A stretch of DNA of 64,000 nt from Amphiduros pacificus (GCA_949316495.1 OX439004.1:46114447-46178446), one strand, 5' to 3'; counted from the stretch's first letter, positions 24,880 through 37,556 are shown. Made by a program: numbers and translations. Notes: generated from the letters alone by a model not told the origin.

Positions 24880-25804
24880 ACATTTAGATGATATTGAAAA
24901 TTGTCTTTGTGAAAATCGCTCAAATTCACCCAATATCAAACTTGTTAAAGCCCCTCATAGGTTGATCATATCTGCCAAATCATATTGATCTTTATGCAAT
25001 CTTGAAGAAAATATCAGATTTTTCAATATTTTTGAAGTTGTGACCTATATGGCCTATAGATAGGTCAATGTGACCAAGGTACATAAATCATTCTAAACAT
25101 TTTGAACAAAAATATTGTGAGAGATAAATGTAGTGGAAATAATTGCTATTTGTAGCATTTTGCAAAATATTACAAATAGCTGATTTTGAAAATCGGCTCC
25201 TGTGACTTCAAAAATAGCTCAAGGTTGCCCAATATAAAACTTGTCAATATATATAGTTCACATCTGCTAAATCATATTGATGTTGCTGCAAAGTGGCTCC
25301 TGTGCTAGCCAAAAAGGTCAGCCTAAAAAATTTCCCAGGCCTAATTATTATCATTTTTTAGTACCTAGTCCCAATGTCTAAGCATGACTGAATGAGGAAG
25401 AAAAAAAAGTGTGGTGACGGACGGGGTGAAAATGTAGCAAGAACGTAACTTTAGTCAATTCATGCTGACCTTAAAAGAAAATTTATTGTCATTTTGAGTT
25501 CTGTGGTGACCATGATTTATGACAATATTTTGCCTGCATTGTGTTTCAATGATGCTTAAATTGTGTGAAAGTGGTCTTCTAGTTGTTTCAATATTACCAT
25601 TTGCAATCAATCATCTTTTTATATAAAATCCAATATAGTAGTATTCAGTCATTTCAACAGAGCCATCTTGTGGTCAAACTGCTTCTTGTGAATCCAGTGT
25701 AATATGCATGAACAATGATATATTTTGGCAGTCTCAGAAACAAAGCAGTAAGAGCACACTTTACATTCAGATTGGAGGGAAGAGTGTAAGATATGTTAAC
25801 TTAC

Positions 25805-25911
25805 AGCCATGGACATTTTGAATGCCTTTGCTGTATCTGACCATGATCTGATGTGTCCAACCCGACTCCTCAGCCGGTCCATCAACGCATTCATCTTTTC
25901 CTCTTCTTTCT
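25805..25911 (-). CDS. MED1: MED1 exon 2
   Basis: About residues 21-56, reading KEEEKMNALMDRLRSRVGHI, RSWSDTAKAF and KMSMA. Human: KMSSLLERLHAKFNQNRPWSETIK. Acceptor cag at 25912-25914, donor GTAAGT. It is the start of the conserved Med1 domain. Confidence 0.93.
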
Positions 25912-27342
25912 CTGCAAATAAAACAACAAAACAAAACATTAAGATATAGAATCAATTTCTAAGATAAATACATCAAAGGATTTACAGCAAAGTATCAGAA
26001 GACTGTCAGGCTAAGATGATAGAGCTCAAATTCATACATTTGCCTTTAATATTTGTGTTTGAATCTTCACCTAACAAATATTTAGATATACAGGAAGACA
26101 ACGTAATAAAGAAGTTCTGGCAATCTGCTTTTGTCTGCTTTGCAACCACTGCAATAAAGGTTAGCAATCTGTGTCATGTAAAGTATTTATCTTGATAATA
26201 AATGCACAATTCTGTTATAATTTTTACTTTAACCTGTGGTCAATAAAAAAAAAAATCACCTATTTAATGAAACGAAAAAAGCTTTCAGTTTCCAGGATAT
26301 GAAGTTTTTTATCGAGGGTCCTTAGCTGCTGTTTTGTAAACTTATTCCCTGGCCTTGATATTCCAATTTCCATGAATATGTTTGTTGCAATACAATGAAT
26401 ACATCCAGTTTCCGGATTTCTACATGTTCATAAGCAGCAGTGTTCAGTCTACTTGTCTATCATAAAGCTACTTATCACATGGTTCCTTGCTGGCAGATAA
26501 GGTCCTAGTAAAGTTTCCACAAAGGATGCAAACTACACAGAAAAAAAATATTCTTGCTTGATGTTATGTGAACTCAGGAGAAAAATAGGGAGCATATATC
26601 CTGCCTTTTCTGAAATTTGCAAAAAGTCCTTTTTGTGAGAATGTTAAAGGTGAATATCAATGTGGCATCTATACGATGTTATGTCAAGCACAACCATGAC
26701 ATTGCAACCACAATAATACCTGTCCAGATATGATATGCCAAAATGCTTTGTTTCTGTAATATTTCCACTTAAATTGCTTAAAGAGTTAGTTCCTAATAAT
26801 GTATGTTTCTGTGCACTGCCCGTTATGATTACAGATGAGTAAATATATCAAAATTCAGTCAAAATTATTGGTTTAGTTATCATGGAAGTACAAGCAAACT
26901 TTTCAAACCATCTTGCAACCCCCTATCAAATCTGATCAATTGTTGCAGTCATTGTGAATGTTGTCACTGTGAATGATGTCATTATGGGGAATGTAATGGA
27001 CATGCAACTTAAGATGCAATGATCTTCAAGAAGGTCCCCAGGAATGCATGTGTGCAATATCTCAGGTAAATGTCAAACCTTTCTGGCTGTATCATGCACA
27101 CAACCCAAGTTTGCTGATCCCAAATAAGGACCTAATGTGTCATTAAATTTATTGTGAAACATCACAGAGTTTGTCCAATCCAGATGGATTGTATGTTATT
27201 TGTTATTTTACATCAACAAATCATTTGTCACACATCATTGCTTAATCTTATTCACTTTATATGCTTATCCAAGGAAATGTATAACAGAAATGGGGTCAGT
27301 GGGTTAATGGGTTGGTAGGCAGGTCTACCTCACAGGTCTACT

Positions 27343-27480
27343 CAACAAGATTTCAGTCATTTTATGATGAGACTTATTTGTAGCAGATAAGGTGCTGCTT
27401 CACTGAATTGTCATGTTACAAGTCCTTGACATGACAACATACCTCGTCACAATTTACTTCAGGCACGGGCTCTTCCAATG
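27343..27480 (-). mobile_element. Truncated SINE copy, reversed
   Basis: Read on the minus strand it matches the body of the complete SINE at 54463-54782: the 'gcccgtgcct' block, 'gacatgacaattcagtgaa', 'gcagcacc...tctgctac' and 'agtctcatcataaaatgact'. The tRNA-like head and the 3' tail are missing. Confidence 0.7.
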
Positions 27481-28311
27481 CGAAAACACAGAAACCATCA
27501 GATGGGAAAAATAGACTTTGGCAATAATGGAAAGAGGAGAAATGTATGGGAATTAGACTGGGGTTCTTTTAAAATTCCTGTGAAATTCCAAAGTGTACTT
27601 TCCCAAACCATAATTATTGTAACATTTTAAACAATTAATTTTATGCATAAACTATTTTATGTTTATGCACTATTCTGTACTTTCTGTGTGCTCATATGCA
27701 AAAAAAATGGTATGGCATAAGGCTACTCAGAACTACTGGGTCTGGCCAAGCACAGGTTAACATCTGGACCAAAAAATTAACTCTCCCAAACCTTGACAAA
27801 AACATACCTGTTTAATAGCTATAGTATTTTAGTTTGACAACATTTTTAGTAGAGGAACAGTTTTTTGGAGCGCATAACTGTTGAGGAGCAGGTTTAGTAG
27901 ATAATTTTTATGCAGCATATATTTTTTCAAGAAGGGTCATTACAGACTTCTTTTTTTGTCTGTGTGTAGGTTTAGGAAGTGTATATGATATGGTCCATAA
28001 TGAAATATATAGCATTTACATCATTTCACACAATTTCAGTAGCACTTAAATAAATGAAACCAAAGGTGGCAGAAACTGGTATAAACTGTTATTTAAAAAT
28101 AAATAATTTCCTTTTAAAATTATAGCAAATCTGAAGTATACATTTTTAATAATTTACATGCACCTTCAGTGAAGGCTTCATGTTAATCCATATATTTACC
28201 ATTAAATGGAAATTGTTCTACATAGTTTACACAGCCAAACTGGTTGCTAAAAACTGTCATAAAATGAAAAATCTGTGAGTTTTGAATTATGATACCAATT
28301 ATAAATTTAGG

Positions 28312-28990
28312 TACCATATTTATTTGAATATAAGATGAGGTTTTCGGACCCAAACCTTAATGTTTGGGGGGTCGTCTTATACACAAGGGCAACCTGTGCA
28401 CCTTGGGTTGAAATAAACTTCACTCATTCTGTCCAGGTAGAAACTTCCCCATATTGCGATAAAATTAAAATATTATACACATAGAAATATTCTACCACGT
28501 GTCAACAGTAGTCCACCTTCATTTAATAAGTGTAAATTATGCACAAGTCGGAGAAAATGTGAGTTTAACAATGCTTAAATATGCCTACGCAACATGCTAA
28601 GTTGCCATTTTGAAAAACAGAAGCGAAGGGGAGAAGCTGCGAAAACGATCGGAGCTCCACCACAGTGAATTAACTCACCTTGAAATATTAATATATTGTG
28701 CAATGATAGATCCCTGACACTACGCAAATTAGAAGACTCAGGGATCCATCATTGCACAATACATTAATATTTCAATGGGAATGAATACGCTTTGGCGGAG
28801 CTCCGATCGTTTTTGTGCCTGAGAAACGGAGAAAATTAGAGTTTAGCAATGCATACACAACGCAAGGCATTATAGAACGTGCACGTGGCAGGTAAAAGCT
28901 CATATTTTTGGTATGAAAACTATTCTGTGACCACCATAGCATATTCCTTTTCATGGAAATACTAATATGTTTGGCAATGACGGATCCTGA
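28312..28990 (-). mobile_element. TIR-1 element, reversed partial copy with a long inner hairpin
   Basis: It opens 'taccatatttatttgaatat' and carries 'ggggggtcgtcttatacaca', the reverse of the right end of the copies at 2500-4408 and 45229-46515. Inside, 28643-28717 and 28739-28814 form a long near-perfect inverted repeat, for example 'cgatcggagctcc' against 'ggagctccgatcg' and 'ttgtgcaatgatagatccctg' shortened by mismatches. The far end is not recognisable. Confidence 0.7.
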
Positions 28991-31531
28991 AATCTTTGTA
29001 TTTAGGTTTTTGAATATCTAATATTGCTAGCACACTCAAATGGTAGCAATGGTTATGTTGAGGTTTGGGAAAATTCAGAATATTCATAGAAATATATGTC
29101 AGTCATAAGGTCCCATGGTGGCAGAACAGAAGGCAGACCTTGGCAAAAAACTGAAGGTCTGAACAAGTTTATATTTGGTTTGGAGAGATGGATATGTCGC
29201 TAACAATCTGCATTAAATAGAGTGAAAACTGGCAAATATACAGGACGTCTATAATAGTCTCATCCCCAACACAAACCTCTATCCTAATTATCATATCACC
29301 AGGCCTCAACATCAGGCATTTGCCTGATGATGACCTGGAGCCCTTTTTTGAGCCTTTGGGTCAGTAATGTCCAGTAAGTTACCAATTTTTCTGGCCCAAT
29401 GGGAGCTGTACAAATATAAAACATACAGTAAGTTTCTCACTGTCTCCCTTTTCACATTGACATGAGTGTTCAAATCCTTTCTGTATACGCATATTTCTTA
29501 TGGAGTTATTAATGTTATAAAGGTCATTTGGGCTTAAAATGTTAAAAAATGCTGTGAGGATTGTATTGGACAAATTTCACAAATCACAAGCAAAGAAATC
29601 CTTTACTCTATACTGAATATGGCAAACAGAAAATTAACCCAAAGTGACTTCAGTCCCAAGGAAGAATAAGTTCCCTGATTTACATGGGTAACTAGTGTAG
29701 ATAGATTATCCTGTGGGATAGTAACCCACAATCACAGTAGGAGCTAGCTATCAATAGCCCCCCTGTCAATAACTATTACCAACGATTAAATACAGAAGAG
29801 TTGTACTGTTCTGGTTCCGGTTAAATTGTACAGTTGCAGTATGTACTTTAAACTACTTTTCAAGAGGAAGAAAAAACCAACATGGAGTTCGGCAAGGGGC
29901 TTATTGTCTGTAGAGAAAGTAAAGGGCCCGATGAGTCAAATAGCCTTCTCGAGGGAGATTTCTTGTGTTTTATACAGATATAGAGTGACCAAGGCCAACT
30001 TTCCCTGGAAAATTACTCCCTGGAGCTGGATTCACTTGTGAATTCAGCTCCGTTTACTGTTAATCATTTCCTTGGTAAGAATTTGAATATCTTCAAATGA
30101 TTTCACCTACTTAATGGTGACTTTGTCTTATGTTGTTGTCATAGGTGGACTCATTCTACCAAGTCACCATCAGAACATCATTATTCAATGAACAAATTGC
30201 TAGGATAGGATCTGGGGAAAATCAATTCTTACTCATTCGGCAACTTTCGACCTGAGCAATGTCAAAGGAATTTTCCATAAAATGGACTAATTTTGAAATT
30301 TGTGAATGAATGGGCTGCAGTCAGGTCATGCAAGTTTATGTAAACAACTCACATGTGGACCCAAATTGATCTATTTCCACTGATTATACCTCATATCCAG
30401 TTATGAAAAAAAAAAAACTGAATGTAAATACCAACACATTAGAATCAACCAACACTTGGTACTTTGTGCTGGTATATAAAGTCAATTTTCGAAAAGGACT
30501 TTGGCAGACGAACATAGGAACTGATAGGAAATTCTGCTTGAATAAAGGTTTGTTACAGCAGGAGTCTAGAGGCTCAACAGTGAAATTAACCAAATAAGAC
30601 ACCATGAGCCTCTCACCAATTCACTGACGACAAGTATCACAAATGAGTAATACATTTGAATCACAAACTATGTTGATAACTTCACTCACAATATAGTTTG
30701 TTATGGTCACTTTGCTAGAACTGTGGACTGCTCCCTGTCATTTTTCTCTTAGCAGAGCCAGAGGTCTCCACTGCAATTTATGGATTGGTTGTGACAGGAA
30801 CCATATTGGATATCAGAGCAGAAGACACTAGTTTTGTCAGATAGATTACATCCTCCAAGTATAGTATTGGCAGGCAAAGAGGTGTCCAAATCTAGGTGAA
30901 TCACTTTAGGTTAGTGTATTCTTTGAGTTGATATCAAGATTTCCCCTGAAATATATTATACATGTATATGTATAAAAGAGAACTTGATTATCTGCTGATT
31001 GACTGGTAAAATGGTAAGGAGTATCCATGACCCCAATCAGCCCACCTCTTCTGCAAATTTATCAAACCATGACAGAGAAAAGTTCATTTGGCTGTATGCA
31101 ATTGGGGCTGACTTCCCAAATTCCTAAAAATTAGCAACTGATATATATATTTCTTTGCTGATTATTTAGGTTACTAAGGTAAGGAAAGGCACCCACAAGG
31201 AAGAACTTAATAATCATCTTACCAAACAATCACAACATGGCCCGTGCATGCATTGGGGTAAAATGTTTACCCAATGGAAATGAACCATGCTGACTATTTT
31301 CTACATATTATACGAGTAAATACAGCATTTGTAAATCGAAGATGGTGGGATGGACGACCAACATTTCCCTAGAAGTCTGATTCTGACAGGATGAAAACAA
31401 AAACGATGGTTTAACCGAGTGATTTTAGCCAGCTTAATGGTCTTAGATCAACAAATTAATACGTCCTACTGAACCTTGTCCTTTTCGTGTTTCATGTAAG
31501 CATATTTTCAGAAAAATTGAAAGAAATTTAC

Positions 31532-31592
31532 CTTCATTCTCAGTGTCATTTGTCGGAGAACTATCATGGAAAGGCCCTGAATCGTCGGCCAT
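31532..31592 (-). CDS. MED1: MED1 exon 1 (start)
   Basis: Residues 1-20 and the first base of codon 21, MADDSGPFHDSSPTNDTENE, followed by donor GTAAAT. Chosen start is the ATG at 31592 (context atcaATGG, with A at -3 and G at +4). An ATG four codons upstream in the same frame (31604, giving MKINMADD) has a poorer context. The acidic Asp/Glu/Ser-rich head is like the short variable N-terminus of other MED1 proteins. There is no other ATG before exon 2, so the start is fairly secure. Confidence 0.82.
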
Positions 31593-31825
31593 ATTGATCT
31601 TCATGAAGCCAAACACCGACTCCTGGTGGTGACCTGGTGAAATTTGCCCGGAAACCTTCCGAGTCACTCTCGAAACAGTTCCAATCACCGAAGGAAATGT
31701 TAGTGTACTTCAGTGGAGATATTTTCATCCCATCCCATATTTCAAAGAATACCAGAGATGGGGAAATCACAGCTCGCGAACACGCAAGATGAAAACGACG
31801 GAGAAATTTTGCCAATAAATTAAGT

Positions 31826-31838
31826 AGGTCAAGGGTCA
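31826..31838 (+). promoter_or_regulatory. DR1 nuclear-receptor element
   Basis: AGGTCA A GGGTCA is a direct repeat of two receptor half-sites spaced by one base, the form bound by HNF4, RXR and COUP-TF type receptors. It is 234 bp upstream of the MED1 ATG. Similar half-sites are common in repeats of this window, so chance or repeat origin is possible. Confidence 0.45.
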
Positions 31839-32099
31839 AGTTCATTTAAGTGGGTCAAGGCCAGCAATTTTTTCCCAGAATGCCCAGCTCCATCGGCCAT
31901 TTTAGGATTGAGGGAGGAAGTTTGATCAGGTTTCTCGCTTTCCAAACCTACAGACCATTTATGACTTTACGGGATTGGTTAAATATCGCAACAGACATTA
32001 GAGGAGGTTTGTAAGCTACATCAGAAACCATTACTTAGATATATTATAGCATATTTTCAATTATGTCATGCATTTAATGTAAAATCTACTTGAACCGGT

Positions 32100-32220
32100 T
32101 GCTTTTCCGTTCTATTTTTTTTGTTTTCACTTGGCAAGTTGGCTGTCTTCAGACTTCAGCGATTGAAGTGCACATCCAGCAGAAGACAAACTTTTGACAA
32201 GTTTGACGCTTATTTCAGGC
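32100..32220 (+). other. Probable 5' non-coding exon of Ral (3' edge at 32220)
   Basis: The Ral start codon is preceded, 38-40 bases upstream, by a good acceptor (ttctcaatatatag at about 35450), so at least one upstream non-coding exon is expected. The sequence ending at 32220 ('acgcttatttcaggc') is followed by a perfect GTAAGT donor and lies opposite the MED1 start. The 5' edge is not known, so the left coordinate is a placeholder. Confidence 0.4.
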
Positions 32221-32744
32221 GTAAGTCTTCTGTGTGATATTTGTACAGTGGATGATCACATGGGTGTGCCTTGGATTTACAGCAAGTTGTTGACATTAAA
32301 ACAAGTAATAAGTAGCAAGTCCCAAATCTGACATCAAACTTTGAAAGTTTATTCAGAATGTAAATTGCTTTTAGTGCCAAGTTTGTCAAGTGGAAAACGC
32401 ATCTTATTTTTGCCATGTGATTGTCATGAATAATACAATAAGAGTTGTTTATAAAGTTCTGTATCTGTGAGAATACCCATAAATATATGAGATATATCTA
32501 TGTGTATTTACTCTAGATATATAGATGTGTCATTTCTGTGTCATGGGTAATAGGTATGACTCATCTAAAAGTTGAGCAAATGGATTACAAAATAACATGA
32601 TCATACACACGTTTTTTATCATATTTTGAAAGAGGGACATTTCACATTAAACCTTTCAATGTATAGAACCATTTCAAAAATATAAATATCAGCATCATCT
32701 AAACTTCTTGAATTCAAATTTAAAACTATTTACACTGGCTCTGC

Positions 32745-33520
32745 CAGTCTCCATTATCAATAATATGGCAGTCGCTGCCGAGCTGGGTAGACATCCAGTT
32801 ATGATTGATGTCTGTGTAAACATATTGAAATACTAAGAGTAAATAACATGAGAAAAGATGGCCTTGCATATGAAAGTAATATTTCAATTATTAATATGGT
32901 TGAAAGAGAACAAACTTGCTGGTTAACCATAGCACACAAAATCCATGCAGAATAACATGTCCAATGTATTAAATGAATATATGTCAAATGTACAAAATCA
33001 AATTGTGGGCACTGAAACAACGAGGCCTACTTGTTATAACCATAACAATGAAATTTCTATTAAATACAAAAATAAAGTTCTGGGAATATATGATGAACAG
33101 TTCAGATCAGACCTTTTCAATGATAATAGGACAAATGATGAGGTTAATAAACTCAGAACTTTTAGATTATTTAAAGACAAGAGAGAATAAGAAAATTATC
33201 TTAATCATATAAAAGATAAAAAGTTACAGAAAAATTATAGTAGGCTCCGAATTAGTGTCCACAATCTACAAATTGAGTTAGGTAGACACAGAAGACCTAC
33301 AAAAATTCCAGAAAATGAAAGATATTGTGATTTATGTGGGACACATGAAAAAGGCCATGAAATCCACATAATGATACCATGTAATAAAATGAAAGAAAGT
33401 AGAGAAAAATTCTTAAGAAAACTTTTTGGCAAATATCCTTAATTTCAGAATATGACAAAAGAACAACAATTCATACACATGATGAAACTTAATGAAAATG
33501 ACAAAAAGGGTGACTTCTAG
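32745..33520 (+). mobile_element. LINE fragment, C-terminal end of ORF2
   Basis: Broken reading frames give pieces typical of the C-terminal part of animal non-LTR retrotransposon polymerases: AAELGRHPVMID, then VNKLRTFRLFKDKRE, KNYSRLRISVHNLQIELGRH and ERYCDLCGTHEKGHEIH, followed by MIPCN. The last has the CxxC...H...C zinc-knuckle-like arrangement seen after the polymerase domain in CR1/L2/RTE-like LINEs. An in-frame stop follows FKDKRE and the 5' part (endonuclease, most of the polymerase) is absent, so it is a dead 5'-truncated copy. It lies in the 5' intron of Ral. Confidence 0.75.
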
Positions 33521-33621
33521 AAATAATTTACTGTGCTCAAACAGTCTGGCAGCTGATGAGTGACTGATTTATAACACTTGTATCAGTTGCATCACTATAT
33601 ATGATATAATTGACAACAATT

Positions 33622-35042
33622 ACTGTATTTACTCGTATATAAGACGACTCGTATATAAGACGACCCCCCCCCCCCAAAATTGAGGTTATTTTGCTTGAAA
33701 AAAACAATTTCCGAATATAAGACAAGTCGTTTTTTTCTCGAGACATCGGCACTGATACCATTCAAGTTTGGCAGATATTTTAACAGTGAAACGTAAATAT
33801 TCTTATATGGCAAAATCTTACTCGGATATAAAACCTTAATGGTCAAATACCCAAGTATACGTATTTACGGTAAAACGTAAATACGATGTTCGTTTTTTCG
33901 AAATAACAGATATCTGACGTAGCGGATCGATTTTAATTGCCTTTTAAATGATGAATAAAGGTATTGACCCAATATTATCACACATTACGCTTTGCAGGCC
34001 AAGAACAGGACAAAATCATCCATCCATTTAACATGCATTACATAATACGATGTCATTTTAAAAAGCAGGAGTGACGGGGACAAGCTCTAGTCTTTGGCGC
34101 GAAAACAATTTTAGCGTATCAAACCGCATTGAAATATTAATATATTGCGCAATGAGGGATCCCTGGCTTCTTAATGGCTGTTATTTCGAGGACTTAATAA
34201 TTTGTGATAATATTGGGTAAATACCTTTATTTATCATTTAAAATGCAATTAAAATTGATCCACTTTGTCCGATATTCATTATTTCGAAAATATGAAAGTT
34301 CGTGGGGAGTTTGTTTAATTTTCACTAGTGCTCTTATCGATACTGATAAGTGTCGAAATGTTGTCAAATTTCTATCCAAACGACATGTCGACATGCATGA
34401 AATGATTATCAATATTTTGCCTACCTGTTAATTTAATTTGCTCAGCAGTCATTTTAAAAGTAAAACGTAAATACGAAGTGTCAGGGATCCATCATTGTGC
34501 AATATATTAATATTTCAAAGCGAATGAATACACTGTGGCAGCACTCTGTTCCTTTTCGCGCTAAAAATAAGAGCTTCCCCCGTCACTTCCGGTTTTTCAG
34601 AATGGCGACCTCGTGTTGCGAAAGCATATTTCAGCATTGTTAAACGCTCATTTTCTCTGACTTGTGCATAATTTAAACTTATTAAATGAAGACGGACTAT
34701 TGTTGACACGTGTCAGAATATTTTTATGTGTAAAATAAAACAAAGATTTTAATTATATCGCCGTTTCGGAAGCTTGTACCTGGACAATATGAGCGTATTT
34801 ACTTTTCACGCTGGGCAGTTCCTGTATCGATATATATCAACATTATTCGACACAAGACACAAAAGTATCGACACGTGAAAACCTGTATCGATAAGAGCAC
34901 TACTTTTCACGCTGATAAATTTAATTATTCTTGCCCAAAATCACCGTCCACAGGTCGCCCTCGTGTATAAGATGGGCCCCCCCAAACATCAATCGAGGGT
35001 CTGGGTACAAAAACCTCGGCCAATATACGAGTATGTACGGTA
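33622..35042. mobile_element. TIR-1 element, 1.4 kb copy
   Basis: It begins 'tactgtatttactcgtatat' with the doubled 'actcgtatataagacg' subterminal block and a C13 run, and ends 'atatacgagtatgtacggta'. Internal blocks match the copy at 2500-4408, for example 'gatcgattttaattgc' and 'agggatccatcattgtgcaa'. No transposase frame. Located in the Ral 5' intron, just after the LINE fragment. Confidence 0.78.
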
Positions 35043-35493
35043 ACATTGAAACCATTATTTTCAAATTTAAACCATTGCTAATATTGAAAAGCTCAGGTCA
35101 CTAAATGGCTTCAAACTGCACAGAAACCTACAGTCATGTCATATTTTATTTATCTGTATGTATTGTATTTTATTTTATATTTTCTAAACCAATAGCATGT
35201 GTGTTTATAGTTAAATGCTTTTTAAGAGCAAAATACTTGTAAAAAAGTGATGCCTAGTAAAGCCTTATAAATTCAATTCAATTCAATTCAATAATTAAAT
35301 TTTGGGGAGTTGTACATTTCTCTTTCCACTAAAGTTGTACAGTTCTGTTGTGTACTTTTTATGGGGAAAATAAACAAGACAGACATCTGTAATTGGCCAT
35401 TGCAGCTTGCACTTCCATAATCATTTACTTTTTATTTTCTCAATATATAGCTGTTAACCTTTTCTGAGAAAGAAGGCACCAAAAGAGTGGGAG
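35043..35493 (+). other. End of Ral 5' intron and 5' UTR of the first coding exon
   Basis: Unique AT-rich sequence with an (attca)n stretch at 35273-35291. An acceptor at about 35450 (ctcaatatatag) is followed by about 40 bases of 5' UTR rich in purines (gagaaagaaggcacc) before the ATG. Confidence 0.6.
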
Positions 35494-35601
35494 ATGTCAA
35501 AAGCAAAGCCGCAGCAGCCAGCCATAATTCACAAAGTGATTATGGTTGGCAGTGGAGGAGTAGGAAAATCAGCACTTACACTACAGTTCATGTATGATGA
35601 G
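35494..35601 (+). CDS. RAL: Ral GTPase coding exon 1
   Basis: Residues 1-36, starting [20 protein letters not shown]. The G1 phosphate-binding loop GSGGVGKS and the following [10 protein letters not shown] are identical to vertebrate RalA. The ATG context is gagATGT with G at -3. It ends GATGAG before donor GTGAGT at 35602. Ral proteins are Ras-family switches that recruit exocyst subunits and RalBP1 at membranes, controlling exocytosis, endocytosis and actin. RalA and RalB cannot be told apart outside vertebrates, so the symbol is the generic one. Confidence 0.97.
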
Positions 35602-36173
35602 GTGAGTACGGTACCTGCTGGTATATACCACTCAAAAAAACACACAAAAAAACACTTTTGTGATGAGGTTGGCATATTATCATATTGAATGAAAATTCAT
35701 AAAAATAGTTTATTTTTACTGTCACCACAGAATGAAAAGATTTAAAATATTTTTGAATATAAATTTGAATATTGACATTCAGTACACCTTTTTGAATTAC
35801 AAATGCCTCCAAATTGCTCTTCTGTCTAAGTCAGAGTCAAATAGACATAACTGCTACAGAAATGTTTTGCATGTCAAACCACACCTGGAGATGTTATTAC
35901 ATATCATATTACCCCTACATACATCTGACAGCACCGTCCCGATTAACGATCATTTACGATAACAAATATTGTACATAGCAGTACAAAACCAACATATTTA
36001 GATTCCTCATGTAATTTTAATACAAATTTTTAAAAAATGAATGGAAAATCAGTGAAAGTTTCACAGTGCTGTTAATATTTGACTCACCGAAACATGTGGC
36101 GACACCTAGTGTTGCAATTTGTAATACTTTAAGTAGTAACAATGATCTGAAATAATTGATGGAAAATTAGTAA

Positions 36174-37030
<857 letters not shown>

Positions 37031-37157
37031 CCTCTTATTGTTAACATCATATTAGGGGACAATTAGGTTTAGACTGCAGCACAGAGTAACATTGTCCAAT
37101 GTAAACATTTTGGTGAATTTTGATCAGATTTTGTAAAATTATACTGTTTGGTTTATA

Positions 37158-37556
37158 CCTTATTATCCTTAATTGCCAAGAGGCTGGGGTGTGCTACTGG
37201 GCGCCACACTGTGACCAACATGTGACCCTCTCACAGCATTCAGGTGTCGGATCTTACACATTGATGCAAGATGAGGAGTTGTTTGCAGTGTAACATCATG
37301 TGAAATTGAGAAATATTAAACAGCAGAAATTGAGAAATATTAAACAGCAGTTTGTGGCAAACACTACAAGGAGTGTGTGTTTTCATTAATATGTTTGCAT
37401 GAGTATTGCAAGTGAAGTTGTGAGTACTGTTTACATATTAATTACTGAGATGGCAACCCCTGGCCTGGTCTGCAGATAGGGTTCAGACAGGAGGGGGGAA
37501 GGGGGGTTAATTAGGTAGAGGGCAGCTATTAGGGATAATACAGTATGTAGCTAATG
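37158..37556 (-). mobile_element. TIR-2 family MITE, complete-looking copy
   Basis: It is bounded by 'cttattatccttaattgcc' on the left and 'agctattagggataatacag' on the right, which are inverted copies of one end sequence (TATTATCCCTAATTGCTGCC). The interior matches 19138-19565 in reverse. A 23-bp piece (attgagaaatattaaacagc plus 3) is tandemly doubled at about 37307-37352. It ends only 26 bp before the next Ral exon, so it now supplies part of the sequence just upstream of that acceptor. Confidence 0.8.

Larger units (their letters stand above)
22195..25330. repeat. Dispersed TGACCT-rich repeat units
   Basis: Several diverged units share the order 'gttgtgacctatatggc', 'aggtcaatgtgacc', 'acataaattattc', 'gttttgcaaaatatcac', 'aaatagctgattttgaaaat' and 'ggctcctg'. 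Units lie at about 22190-22390, 24050-24400, 24455-24600 (continued after an insertion at 24871) and 25015-25300. A second duplicated pair (22553-22670 and 22915-23010) shares 'aatctgaatcttcac' and 'ctgatagttttggagaa'. The family carries many TGACCT half-sites, including three in a row at about 24350-24369. Classification unknown. Confidence 0.65.
21449..25804 (-). other. MED1 intron 2
   Basis: A 4.4 kb intron with no exon-like conservation. It is largely repeats: a GCTATGCTGATCA-family copy (21636-21880), a hairpin-ended element near 23064-23100, and the TGACCT-rich repeat tract at 22195-25330, interrupted by a 281-bp insertion. A CTCF-like motif lies at 25662-25673. Confidence 0.75.
25912..31531 (-). 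other. MED1 intron 1
   Basis: A 5.6 kb first intron with no exon-like sequence on either strand. It contains a truncated reversed SINE copy (27343-27480) and a reversed TIR-1 element (28312-28990). The rest is AT-rich and looks unique. Confidence 0.7.
31593..32220. promoter_or_regulatory. Putative divergent MED1/Ral promoter region
   Basis: This 0.6 kb lies between the MED1 start codon (minus) and the donor of a probable non-coding Ral exon (plus). It contains a DR1 site at 31826-31838, a further GGGTCA near 31852, a TTCCCAGAATGC motif near 31872 resembling ZNF143/Staf-type promoter sites, 'ggccatttta' near 31897 resembling a YY1 site, and an inverted CCAAT (attgg) near 31974. No TATA box is obvious at a sensible distance. 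The assignment is inference from position. Confidence 0.45.
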
